Shown: positions 17,232 to 25,326 of the stretch, in pieces
Numbering within the stretch: the first letter of the stretch is position 1
Layout of the letters: the number at the start of each line of letters is the position of its first letter
Origin: Rhodococcus maanshanensis NBRC 100610
GTDB lineage: Bacteria > Actinomycetota > Actinomycetes > Mycobacteriales > Mycobacteriaceae
Direction of reading: 5' to 3'
NCBI RefSeq assembly: GCF_001894865.1
Contig: NZ_BCXA01000023.1
Span: forward strand, 1 to 33,400
Length of the DNA: 33,400 nucleotides
Position numbers and translations under genes: made by a program
The notes under the pieces: generated by a model
Databases searched by the model: none
What the model was told of the DNA's origin: nothing
The model's input: the letters and a program-made list of their open reading frames with translations, nothing else

Positions 17232-18389
17232 GTGAGGGAGACGATCACGTTCCCAGGGCAATTTCCCGGGGCAATCACCGAGGAGGACACCCTGTCCGCC
17301 CACGCCGCCTCCCCCGAGGCCACCGAGTCGCTGCCCGCCGCCGTCGAGACGGCGCTGCGCGAGTTCTTCGACAGCCGCAGGCCGATGACCGATGCCGTCG
17401 CCGGCACGTTCACCGACGCCACGACCGCACTGGAGGCCTTCGTCCTGCGCGGTGGCAAGCGGGTCCGGCCCGCGTTCGCCTGGACCGGCTGGCTGGGCGC
17501 GGGCGGCGATCCGAACGGCCCCGACGCCGCCGCGGTGCTGCGGGCCTGCTCCGCGCTCGAGCTTGTCCAGGCCTGCGCCCTCGTGCACGACGACATCATC
17601 GACTCCTCCCGCACCCGCAGGGGCTTTCCCACCCTGCACGTCGAGTTCGCCGACCGGCACCGCTCGGGCGGGTGGTCCGGCGAACCGGCGAAGTTCGGTG
17701 AATCCGTCGCCATCCTGCTCGGCGACCTCGCGCTGGCATGGGCGGACGACATGGTCCGCGAGTCCGGGGTCGACGCGGCCGCCCAGTCCCGGCTCGGTCC
17801 GGTGTGGTCGGCGATGCGCACCGAGGTCCTCGGGGGCCAGTACCTGGACGTGAGCACCGAGGTGACCGCCGACGAGTCGGTGGCCGCTGCGCTGCGGATC
17901 AACCGCTACAAGACGGCGGCGTACACGATCGAGCGACCGCTGCACCTGGGTGCCGCCCTCGCCGCGGCCGATCCGGACCTGATCGCCGCCTATCGCGAGT
18001 TCGGCACCGACATCGGCATCGCCTTCCAGCTCCGCGACGACCTGCTCGGGGTGTTCGGGGACCCCACGGTCACCGGCAAGCCCTCCGGCGACGACCTGCG
18101 CGAGGGCAAGCGGACCGTGCTGTTCGCCGAGGCCCTGCTGCGTGCCGACGCCACCGACCGGGGCACCGCGGACGTGCTGCGTCGCAGCATCGGCACCGAC
18201 CTCACCGAGGAGCAGGTGCAGCGGCTGCGCGCGATCATCACCGATCTCGGCGCGGTCGACGAGGTCGAGCGCCGCATCGACGAGCTCACCGCCAGGGGCC
18301 TGAGCGCCCTCGACACGAGCACCGCGACGGAGACGGCCAAGCAGAGCCTGCGCGCGATGGCGCTGGCCGCCACCCGTCGCACGGCCTGA
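17232..18389 (+). CDS. idsA2: IdsA2-like polyprenyl diphosphate (GGPP) synthase
   Basis: All-trans prenyltransferase that condenses IPP with allylic diphosphates, probably yielding geranylgeranyl-PP. The first Asp-rich motif is VHDDIIDSSRTRRG, preceded by GGKRVRPAF. The second lies in FQLRDDLLGVFGDPTVTGKPSGDDLREGKRT. Both are complete. GGPP is the substrate for phytoene synthase, encoded 3.3 kb downstream, and the next gene is crtI, so a carotenoid role is likely. The start is uncertain. GTG at 17232 is the first standard start, but it overlaps a TAGGGT -10-like hexamer and has no clear ribosome site. A perfect AGGAGG at 17281-17286 lies 5 nt before an in-frame CTG at 17292, which would give 365 residues, nearer the M. 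tuberculosis length. crtI starts 5 nt after its stop. Confidence 0.88.
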   Translation: MRETITFPGQFPGAITEEDTLSAHAASPEATESLPAAVETALREFFDSRRPMTDAVAGTFTDATTALEAFVLRGGKRVRPAFAWTGWLGAGGDPNGPDAAAVLRACSALELVQACALVHDDIIDSSRTRRGFPTLHVEFADRHRSGGWSGEPAKFGESVAILLGDLALAWADDMVRESGVDAAAQSRLGPVWSAMRTEVLGGQYLDVSTEVTADESVAAALRINRYKTAAYTIERPLHLGAALAAADPDLIAAYREFGTDIGIAFQLRDDLLGVFGDPTVTGKPSGDDLREGKRTVLFAEALLRADATDRGTADVLRRSIGTDLTEEQVQRLRAIITDLGAVDEVERRIDELTARGLSALDTSTATETAKQSLRAMALAATRRTA

Positions 18390-18394
18390 TCGTC

Positions 18395-20005
18395 GTGAGC
18401 CTGCGCACGGTCCCCGGTCGCACCGATCACGTGGTGGTCGTCGGGGCAGGCCTGTCCGGACTGTCGGCGGCGCTGCACCTGCTCTGCAGCGGCCGCACGG
18501 TCACCCTCCTCGAACGCGACAGGTCGGTCGGCGGCCGGGTCGGCGTGTACGACGGCCCCGGCTACCAGATCGACAGCGGCGCAACCGTTCTCACCATGCC
18601 GGAGCTCGTCGCCGACGCGCTCGCCGCGGTCGGGGCCGACTTCGGGTCGGTGTCCCCGCCGCTGCGCCTGCGCCGGCTCGACCCGGCATATCACGCCCGG
18701 TTCGCGGACGGCGGGGCGATCGCCGTGCACTCGGACCCCGACGCGATGGCGGCGGAGGTCGCCCGGGCGTGCGGTCCCGACGAGGCACGCCGGTACCGCC
18801 GGCTGCGCTCCTGGCTGGAGCAGATCTTCACGGCCGAGTTCGACCGGTTCATCGACGCGAACTTCGACTCGCCGCTCGACCTGGTCCGCTCGCGCGCGGC
18901 CATCGCTGACCTGTCGACCCTGGTCAGGTTCGGCGGCTTCGGCAGGCTGGGGCCGCGGGTCGAGCGGTACCTCCGGGACCCCCGGCTGCAGCGCATCTTC
19001 ACCTTCCAGTCGCTCTACGCGGGGCTGAGCCCCGCGCGGGCGCTCGGCATCTACGGCGCGATCGCGCACATGGACACCTCAATGGGCGTGTACTTCCCCG
19101 ACGGCGGCATGCGGGCGATCGCCGAGGCCATGGCCGACGCCTTCACCACCGCGGGCGGCACCCTCGCGCTCGGGACCGAGGTGAGCCGGATCGACTACAG
19201 GAACGGTCGCGCGAGGCGGGTGATCACCGCCGACGGATCGGGGTTCGACGTCGACGCGGTTGTCCTGACCGCGGACCTCGGCGGCGGGAGCGCCCTGCTC
19301 CCCCGTCGGACCCGGCCGCGCCGGCCGGTCCGGCACTCGCCCTCGGCGGTCGTCGCGCATGGCACCATCCCCGCCTCCGTCGCCGCGCGCTGGCCCGACT
19401 CGGGCCACCACACCATCGACTTCGGAAGGGCCTGGGAGCAGACGTTCGCCGAGATCACCGCGCGCCGCGGTCGCGGCAGGCTGATGAGCGACCCGTCCCT
19501 GCTGCTCACCCGCCCCGCGGTCACCGACCCGGGGCTGCTGATCGACCGTGACGGCGAACCGCACGAACCGCTGTCGGTGCTGGCACCCTGCCCGAACCTG
19601 CACAGCGCCCCGCTCGACTGGGCCGCCCTCGGGCGGCCCTACGTCAGCGAGCTGCTCGTGGAGCTGGAGCGGCGCGGATACGCCGGGATCGCCGACTCGT
19701 TCCGGGTCGACCTCATCGACACCCCGCAGACCTGGGCCGATCGCGGGATGTCCGCTGGCACCCCGTTCGCGGCCGCGCACACCTTCGCGCAGACCGGACC
19801 GTTCCGGCGGGGGAACCTGGACACCGGAGCCGAGAACGTGGTGCTCGCCGGGTCGGGCACCACGCCTGGGGTCGGGGTGCCGACCGTGCTCGTCTCCGGG
19901 AAGCTGGCCGCCCAGCGGATCGCGGGCGAACTGCGGGCCAGGTCACAAACACACGCCGCGGGATCAAGGCGTTTCCCGCTGCAGAACACCGAGCCACTAA
20001 ACTGA
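18395..20005 (+). CDS. crtI: CrtI-type phytoene desaturase
   Basis: FAD-dependent desaturase that converts phytoene stepwise towards lycopene. The dinucleotide fold is HVVVVGAGLSGLSAALHLLCSGRTVTLLERD, followed by VGGRVGVYDGPGYQIDSGATVLTMPEL. Middle features include FTFQSLYAGLSPARALGIYGAIAHMDTSMGVYFPDGGM, typical of CrtI. The C-terminal signature is NVVLAGSGTTPGVGVPTVLVSGKLAAQRI. The GTG at 18395, 5 nt after the idsA2 stop, gives 536 residues. The frame is open far upstream inside idsA2, but an earlier start would be antisense to logic and has no ribosome site. It lies between idsA2 and mptA, a position empty in M. tuberculosis, where Rv2173 and Rv2174 are adjacent. Confidence 0.9.
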   Translation: MSLRTVPGRTDHVVVVGAGLSGLSAALHLLCSGRTVTLLERDRSVGGRVGVYDGPGYQIDSGATVLTMPELVADALAAVGADFGSVSPPLRLRRLDPAYHARFADGGAIAVHSDPDAMAAEVARACGPDEARRYRRLRSWLEQIFTAEFDRFIDANFDSPLDLVRSRAAIADLSTLVRFGGFGRLGPRVERYLRDPRLQRIFTFQSLYAGLSPARALGIYGAIAHMDTSMGVYFPDGGMRAIAEAMADAFTTAGGTLALGTEVSRIDYRNGRARRVITADGSGFDVDAVVLTADLGGGSALLPRRTRPRRPVRHSPSAVVAHGTIPASVAARWPDSGHHTIDFGRAWEQTFAEITARRGRGRLMSDPSLLLTRPAVTDPGLLIDRDGEPHEPLSVLAPCPNLHSAPLDWAALGRPYVSELLVELERRGYAGIADSFRVDLIDTPQTWADRGMSAGTPFAAAHTFAQTGPFRRGNLDTGAENVVLAGSGTTPGVGVPTVLVSGKLAAQRIAGELRARSQTHAAGSRRFPLQNTEPLN

Positions 20006-20087
20006 CCAGCTGTCCACGCATTCCGCAGACGGGCCATGCCCGGCCGGACCGCGCTCAACGCACAGCCATGGGGGAAGATCCGCACCG

Positions 20088-21692
20088 ATGACGTCCCCAC
20101 TCTCCGCTGCTGACAGGCAAATCGGCGACAGCCACGACCGGGCCAAGGACGCCGGGCGTCTCCGCGCGGTCGCCGGGTTCGCGCGCAGCGAGGCGGGGCA
20201 CGCCGCGATCCTCGGGTTGGTCGGCGCATCGATGATCACCTTCGGCGGTTTCGGCTCGGGCAGCGTTCGGCGCGAGGATCCGCTCCTGGAGGCGCTGCAC
20301 CTGTCCTGGCTGCGCTTCGGGCACGGACTGATCCTGTCGACGATCCTCGTGTGGGTCGGCGTACTGCTGATGATCGCGGCGTGGGTGCGACTCGGCCGCT
20401 GCACGCTCCGCGGCACGACCACGCTGCACGAGCTGCGCTGGGTGGTCCCGGCGTGGACGGCCCCGCTGCTGTTGTCGGTGCCCATGTTCAGCCGGGATGC
20501 GTACTCGTACCTGGCACAGGGCGCGCTGCTGCGCGACGGCTTCGACCCGTACGCGGTCGGCCCTGTGGTCAACCCTGGCATCCTGCTCGACAACGTGAGC
20601 AACGTCTGGACCACCACCACCGCGCCGTACGGACCGGTGTCGCTGCTGCTCGGTCAGGGCATCACCTCGATCACCGGGGACAACGTGATCGCCGGGACCA
20701 TGATGCTGCGGCTGACCATGCTGCCCGGCCTGGCGCTGATGGTGTGGGCGCTGCCGCGGCTGGCCCGTCAGCTGGGCGGCAACCCCGCGATCGCGCTGTG
20801 GCTGGCGGTGCTCAACCCGCTTGTCCTGATCCACCTGATCGGCGGCGTGCACAACGAGCTGCTGATGGTCGGCCTGATGGTCGCAGGCGTGACGCTGGCG
20901 CTCGACCGCAAGCACGCGGCCGGAATCGCGATCGTCACCCTCGGCGTCGCGGTCAAGGCGATGGCTGGAATCGCACTGCCGTTCATCGTGTGGATCTGGA
21001 TGTACCACGAACGCGAGAAGGCCAAGGCCGAAGGTCGTGAGCCTGCCGCCCCGTTCGCCCTGTTCGCCCGCACCGCGGGCGCCGGTTTCGCGATCTTCGC
21101 CGCCGTGTTCGCCGTCTGTTCGGCGGTCGCCGGCGTCGGCATCGGATGGCTGACCGCGCTGCAGGGTTCGGCGAAGATCATCAACTGGCTCTCGCTGCCG
21201 ACGATGCTGGCGCACTTCGTCACCGTCGGCACCTCCCCGTTCGCCGACCTGCGGCTGGCCCCTGTGCTCGAGGTGACCCGGATGCTGTGCGCGATCGCGT
21301 TGATCGCGATCCTGCTGACGGTGTGGTGGCGGTTCCGCAGCACGCCCAGGCAGGCCGTGCTCGGCATCCTGGTCGCGTTGGTCGCGATCGTCGTGCTCTC
21401 CCCCGCCGCGTTGCCCTGGTACTACTCGTGGCCGCTGGCGATCGCGGCGGGCTTCGCGATGTCCACCACCACCCTGATGATCCTGGTCGGCCTGTCCACC
21501 TGGCTGATGCTCGTCTTCCAGCCCGACGGCTCGATCGGGCTGTACACCCTCGTCCACGTACTGCTCGCGACCTTCGCGGCGGTCGTCGCGGCCAAGTCGC
21601 TGGTGACCGTCGATCCGCTGCGGCTGCGCTCAGCGCCTGCCGTCGCCGACACCTGGGACACCCACCAGGACGCGGCCCCCGTCCGGGACTGA
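20088..21692 (+). CDS. mptA: MptA, alpha-(1->6)-mannopyranosyltransferase (Rv2174-like, GT-C)
   Basis: Polytopic GT-C glycosyltransferase that extends the alpha-1,6-mannan backbone of lipomannan and lipoarabinomannan from polyprenyl-phosphate-mannose on the outer side of the membrane. The 534 residues contain a hydrophilic N-terminus (about 35) and more than ten membrane segments. The first extracytoplasmic loop has FSRDAYSYLAQGALLRDGFDPYAVGP, carrying the Asp expected at the GT-C active site, and later LNPLVLIHLIGGVHNELLMVGLM. The ATG at 20088 is preceded by GGGGGAAG about 9 nt upstream. TAAACT at 19998-20003, overlapping the crtI stop, could be a -10 for an internal promoter. crtB begins one base after the stop, so the two are likely coupled. 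Position next to idsA2/crtI favours MptA over the related MptB. Confidence 0.9.
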   Translation: MTSPLSAADRQIGDSHDRAKDAGRLRAVAGFARSEAGHAAILGLVGASMITFGGFGSGSVRREDPLLEALHLSWLRFGHGLILSTILVWVGVLLMIAAWVRLGRCTLRGTTTLHELRWVVPAWTAPLLLSVPMFSRDAYSYLAQGALLRDGFDPYAVGPVVNPGILLDNVSNVWTTTTAPYGPVSLLLGQGITSITGDNVIAGTMMLRLTMLPGLALMVWALPRLARQLGGNPAIALWLAVLNPLVLIHLIGGVHNELLMVGLMVAGVTLALDRKHAAGIAIVTLGVAVKAMAGIALPFIVWIWMYHEREKAKAEGREPAAPFALFARTAGAGFAIFAAVFAVCSAVAGVGIGWLTALQGSAKIINWLSLPTMLAHFVTVGTSPFADLRLAPVLEVTRMLCAIALIAILLTVWWRFRSTPRQAVLGILVALVAIVVLSPAALPWYYSWPLAIAAGFAMSTTTLMILVGLSTWLMLVFQPDGSIGLYTLVHVLLATFAAVVAAKSLVTVDPLRLRSAPAVADTWDTHQDAAPVRD

Positions 21693-21693
21693 G

Positions 21694-22641
21694 ATGACGA
21701 CACTGGACGACCGCACGGCGGCGAGCGATCTCGGAGCCGCCTACCGATACTGCGAGGGGCTGACGGCCGAGCACGGCCGCAGCTACGCGCTCGCGACCCG
21801 GTTGCTACCCGAACACCGTAGGCCCGCCGTGTACGCGTTGTACGGGTTCGCCCGCACCGTGGACGACCTCGTCGACATCGACGCGCCCGGTGGCCGTCCG
21901 GCCTGCGACTGCCTGGTCGAACTCGACAGGATCGAATCCGAGCTGACGGCCGCCGTCGCGGGCGCCCGTACCGGCGACATCCGGCCGGTCGTGCTCGCGG
22001 TCGCCGACACCATCGGCCGGTACTCCATCCCGCTCGAGCACTTCACCGCGTTCCTCGGGTCCATGCGGATGGACCTGCCTGGCGCACCCGGTTTCCGGGC
22101 CGTCTACACCTCGATGGACGAGCTCCACCGCTACATGCACGGTTCCGCCGCGGCGATCGGGAAGCAGATGCTGCCGATCCTCGGCACGGTGACCACGCGC
22201 GCCGAGGCCGAGCCCGCGGCCGCCGCGCTCGGCGAGGCCTTCCAGCTCACCAACTTCATCCGCGACGTCGGCGAGGACCTCCGGCGTGGACGCATCTACC
22301 TGCCGTCGGAGGAGCTGTCCGCGTTCGACGTGGACGGCGACCTCCTGCGCCACTGCCAGTCCACCGGCGCAACGGACCCCCGGGTCAGGCGGGCCCTCGC
22401 CCATTTCGTCGCACTGAACCGGTCGGGCTACCGCGATGCCCGGCCGGGACTGGCGATGCTCGATCCGCGGGCACGGCCCGCGATCACCGCCGCGTTCGAC
22501 CTGTACTCCGCGATCCTCGACGAGATCGAGACGAGCGATTACCTGGTGCTCGACCGCCGGGCCGTTGTGCCGAGGCGGCGTCGTCTGACGCTCGTCGCGC
22601 CGCGGCTACTGGAGTCCGCGGTCGCGGCAGCCCGCGGCTAG
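21694..22641 (+). CDS. crtB: CrtB, phytoene synthase
   Basis: Squalene/phytoene synthase family enzyme joining two GGPP molecules head-to-head into phytoene, the first carotenoid-specific step. Both Asp-rich motifs are seen: YGFARTVDDLVDID (about 50-63) and FQLTNFIRDVGEDLRRGRIYLP (about 186-207). SYALATRLLPEHRR near the start and YMHGSAAAIGKQMLPIL in the middle are also typical. At 315 residues it is of normal length. The ATG at 21694 lies one base after the mptA stop. It converges with the Rv2175c-like gene, leaving a 15-bp gap. No lycopene cyclase is encoded in the window. Confidence 0.93.
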   Translation: MTTLDDRTAASDLGAAYRYCEGLTAEHGRSYALATRLLPEHRRPAVYALYGFARTVDDLVDIDAPGGRPACDCLVELDRIESELTAAVAGARTGDIRPVVLAVADTIGRYSIPLEHFTAFLGSMRMDLPGAPGFRAVYTSMDELHRYMHGSAAAIGKQMLPILGTVTTRAEAEPAAAALGEAFQLTNFIRDVGEDLRRGRIYLPSEELSAFDVDGDLLRHCQSTGATDPRVRRALAHFVALNRSGYRDARPGLAMLDPRARPAITAAFDLYSAILDEIETSDYLVLDRRAVVPRRRRLTLVAPRLLESAVAAARG

Positions 22642-22656
22642 GGCTTCTCGAGCCGC

Positions 22657-23025
22657 CTAGAAGGCCATCGCCTGGGCGCGGCGAACCACCTCGCGCGCGA
22701 GGTGGGTGTGCAGCGCGGCGACAGGCGCACCCGGCAGGGTCTCGTCCTCGGTGAACAGCCAGCGCAGGATCTCCTCCTCGCCGTAGCCGCCGTCGCGCAG
22801 CACCACGAGCAGACCGGACAGGAGCCGAACCACCTCGCCCTCGTCGGTGAAGAAGGCCGCGGGCACGCCGATGACGCCATCGCGCCGCACCGCGATCAGC
22901 TCGCCGTCGCGGAGCATCTGGTGCACCCGGGTGACGACGATTCCGAGCAGTTTGGCCACATCCGCGAGCTGCAGCAGCTCCACCGAGGGATCGAGGACGT
23001 CGTCGCTATAAGGGATTGCACTCAC
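22657..23025 (-). CDS. Rv2175c-like winged-helix DNA-binding protein
   Basis: A 122-residue protein matching Rv2175c, a DNA-binding protein and known PknL substrate in M. tuberculosis. The core reads ELLQLADVAKLLGIVVTRVHQMLRDGELIAVRRDGVIGVPAAFF (helix-turn-helix with wing), then VVRLLSGLLVVLRDGGYGEEEILRWLFTEDETLPG and HLAREVVRRAQAMAF. The start is the GTG at 23025. Upstream in frame there are 11 codons with no start codon and then TGA, so the N-terminus cannot be longer. The M. tuberculosis protein has about 12 extra N-terminal residues bearing the PknL phosphoacceptor Thr9, and that tail is absent here. TACCGT lies 7 nt before the GTG, a possible leaderless promoter. Divergent from pknL. Confidence 0.87.
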   Translation of the reverse strand: MSAIPYSDDVLDPSVELLQLADVAKLLGIVVTRVHQMLRDGELIAVRRDGVIGVPAAFFTDEGEVVRLLSGLLVVLRDGGYGEEEILRWLFTEDETLPGAPVAALHTHLAREVVRRAQAMAF

Positions 23026-23032
23026 ACCGGTA

Positions 23033-23038
23033 ACGGTA
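23033..23038 (-). promoter_or_regulatory. -10 element of a possible leaderless promoter for the Rv2175c-like gene
   Basis: Minus-strand TACCGT fits TANNNT and ends 7 nt before the GTG at 23025. It overlaps the small dyad ACCG-GTAA-CGGT (23026-23037), which could be a site for the encoded DNA-binding protein. Confidence 0.35.
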
Positions 23039-23192
23039 TCGGGTCGGTGCGCGGTACGTCATGGGCGGTCCGCGCACCGCGGCCGCCGCGCCGTCGGCAC
23101 CGGGCGGGCGGCCCGCTGGCTACCATCGATGCGGACATTGTCGAAACTGCTGCGGTGGATCACCGAGCAGAACAGAAACGGGGTAAGCGCGG

Positions 23193-25232
23193 GTGGGGCC
23201 AGGAGATCAGGCGCTGATCGGCACACTGCTCGACCGCCGCTATCGGGTGGACTCCCCGATCGCGCGCGGCGGGATGTCGATGGTCTACCGCGGCCTCGAC
23301 ATGCGGCTCGACCGGCCGGTCGCGATCAAGGTCATGGACCCGAAGTTCGCGCACGACCCCCAGTTCGTCGCCCGATTCGAGTTCGAGGCCCGCGCGGTGG
23401 CCCGGCTGACCCATCCCGGGCTGGTCGCCGTGTACGACCAGGGCGTCGACGGCGAACACGCGTTCCTCGTGATGGAGCTGGTCGCGGGCGGGACGCTGCG
23501 CGAGCTGCTGCGCGAGCGCGGCCCGATGCCGCCGCACGCCGCCGCCGCGGTCACCGGACCGGTGCTCGATGCGCTCGCGGTCGCGCACCGCGCCGGCCTG
23601 GTCCACCGCGACATCAAGCCGGAGAACGTGCTTATCTCCGACTCGGGCGAGGTCAAGATCGCCGACTTCGGCCTGGTTCGCGCGGTCGCGGGATCCAACG
23701 CCACCTCCAGCAGCGTGATCCTCGGTACCGCCGCCTACCTCTCCCCCGAGCAGGTCACCACCGGCAACGCCGACGCCCGCAGCGACGTCTACGCGACCGG
23801 TGTGTTGCTGTACGAAATGCTCACCGGCCGAACGCCGTTCACCGGCGACACCTCGCTCTCGATCGCCTATCAGCGAATCAACGCCGACGTGCCGAGCCCG
23901 GGTTCCCAGATCCCCGGGGTGCCGCAGGAGTTCGACCAGCTGGTGCTCGAGGCGACCGCCCGTGACCCCGAGGAACGGTTCACCAACGCCGGCGAGATGG
24001 CGGCGGCGCTGCGTTCGGTGAGCCACCAGCTGCAGTTGCCCGCCTACCGGGTACCCGCACCGCGACGATCCGCGCAGCACCTCAGCGCGGCCATGCAGGT
24101 CGCGGGCGCGCTGCCCCCGCAGGTGCCCGCCGCGGCCGGACGCGACGACGCGACGACGGCACTGGCCTCGGCCGCGCCCACCGCGGTGCACCCAGGCATC
24201 CAGCACGCGGGCCCGCAGCCCACCAAGGTGGTCACCGACCTGACCGCGCGCCCGCCGGAGTTCCCGCAGCCGGACCTCGACCCCGCCGCGACGCGGCAGC
24301 ACCGCCGCGACCCCGCCCAATACGAGTTCCCCGATTTCGCGGCCGAGCGTCAGCGCTCGCGCCGCACGATCATGGTGTGGCTGCTCGTGATCGTGCTGCT
24401 CGGGGTCGCGGTCGGATTCGGCGGCTGGTGGATGGGGTCCGGCCGGTACGCGGCGGTGCCCTCCATCGACGGTCTGGACCGCGCGTCTGCGACATCCACG
24501 GTCGAGGCCGCTGGGCTGAGCACCGAGATCCGCGGCGAGTACTCGAACAGCGCCCCGGTCGACACCCTGCTCGGCACCGATCCCGCCGCCGGGTCTCGCG
24601 TGCCGAAGGAGTCGGTGGTGGCCCTGCTGGTGTCGCTCGGCAGGCCCGCGGTCCCCGAGCTGCCCGCGGCAGGCGATCCGGACCAGGTCGAGCGGGTGCT
24701 CCGCGAGCGCACCTTCGTGCCCGTCGAGGGCGGTGAGGCGTTCAGCACCAAGGTACCCACTGGTGGTGTGGCGGCGCTGAAGCCTGGTCCTGGCACCGTG
24801 CTCGACGTCGGGTCGCAGGTCCAGATGATCCGGAGCAAGGGTTCGCCGCCGGTCCGGATGCCGGACGTGCGCGGCAAGTCCGCCGATGAGGCCAGGGCCG
24901 CGCTGGACGCCGTCGGGATCACCGTCGGCGAGACCAGGGAAGAGTTCGACAGCGGCGTCGACGGCGGCGACGTGATCGGTACCGACCCGTCGACCGGCAC
25001 CGAGGTCGGGGCCGGATCGAGCGTCACGCTGGTCGTGTCGACCGCCGTGCGGCTCCCCTCGATGCTCGGACGCACGGTCGGCTCCGCCCGCGAGGAACTG
25101 ACGGGCCTCGGAATGGTGCCGCAGATCAGGCAGGTCACCGACTCCGACCGGTCACTGGTTCTCACCCAGAGCCCGGGACCAGGAACCCGGGTCGAAGCGG
25201 GCACCACCGTGTCGCTGGTCGCGGTGCCGTAG
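23193..25232 (+). CDS. pknL: PknL, Ser/Thr protein kinase with four extracellular PASTA repeats
   Basis: Transmembrane eukaryotic-type kinase. Kinase domain about 14-275: glycine-rich IARGGMSMVYRG, Lys46 in VAIKVMD, catalytic HRDIKPEN (Asp140), DFG at 158-160, activation loop with T171-S174 and T179, LSPEQ. A Pro/Ala-rich juxtamembrane linker runs to about 390. One membrane helix lies at 393-413. The extracellular part has four PASTA repeats at roughly 421-483, 487-548, 555-616 and 620-678, the third and fourth with clear PDVRGKSADEARAALDAVGI and PSMLGRTVGSAREELTGLGM patterns. PASTA domains bind muropeptides or lipid II. The M. tuberculosis PknL as I recall it is shorter and lacks them. The GTG at 23193 has a weak GGGG ribosome site; TACCAT about 60 bp upstream may be its -10. 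Divergent from its likely substrate gene. Confidence 0.92.
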   Translation: MGPGDQALIGTLLDRRYRVDSPIARGGMSMVYRGLDMRLDRPVAIKVMDPKFAHDPQFVARFEFEARAVARLTHPGLVAVYDQGVDGEHAFLVMELVAGGTLRELLRERGPMPPHAAAAVTGPVLDALAVAHRAGLVHRDIKPENVLISDSGEVKIADFGLVRAVAGSNATSSSVILGTAAYLSPEQVTTGNADARSDVYATGVLLYEMLTGRTPFTGDTSLSIAYQRINADVPSPGSQIPGVPQEFDQLVLEATARDPEERFTNAGEMAAALRSVSHQLQLPAYRVPAPRRSAQHLSAAMQVAGALPPQVPAAAGRDDATTALASAAPTAVHPGIQHAGPQPTKVVTDLTARPPEFPQPDLDPAATRQHRRDPAQYEFPDFAAERQRSRRTIMVWLLVIVLLGVAVGFGGWWMGSGRYAAVPSIDGLDRASATSTVEAAGLSTEIRGEYSNSAPVDTLLGTDPAAGSRVPKESVVALLVSLGRPAVPELPAAGDPDQVERVLRERTFVPVEGGEAFSTKVPTGGVAALKPGPGTVLDVGSQVQMIRSKGSPPVRMPDVRGKSADEARAALDAVGITVGETREEFDSGVDGGDVIGTDPSTGTEVGAGSSVTLVVSTAVRLPSMLGRTVGSAREELTGLGMVPQIRQVTDSDRSLVLTQSPGPGTRVEAGTTVSLVAVP

Positions 25233-25326
25233 CGCGGAAGGCGCCGCCCGACTGTGACTGCGGGCCACCACAATCCGACCGACCTCCGTCGCGCCGCCGA
25301 TTCGACAATTGCCAATACAAACAACA

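Noticed and set aside
13825-22641. Complete carotenoid biosynthetic gene cluster
   Set aside because: Only GGPP synthase, CrtB, CrtI and a CrtO-like protein are present; no cyclase is in the window and unrelated genes lie between.
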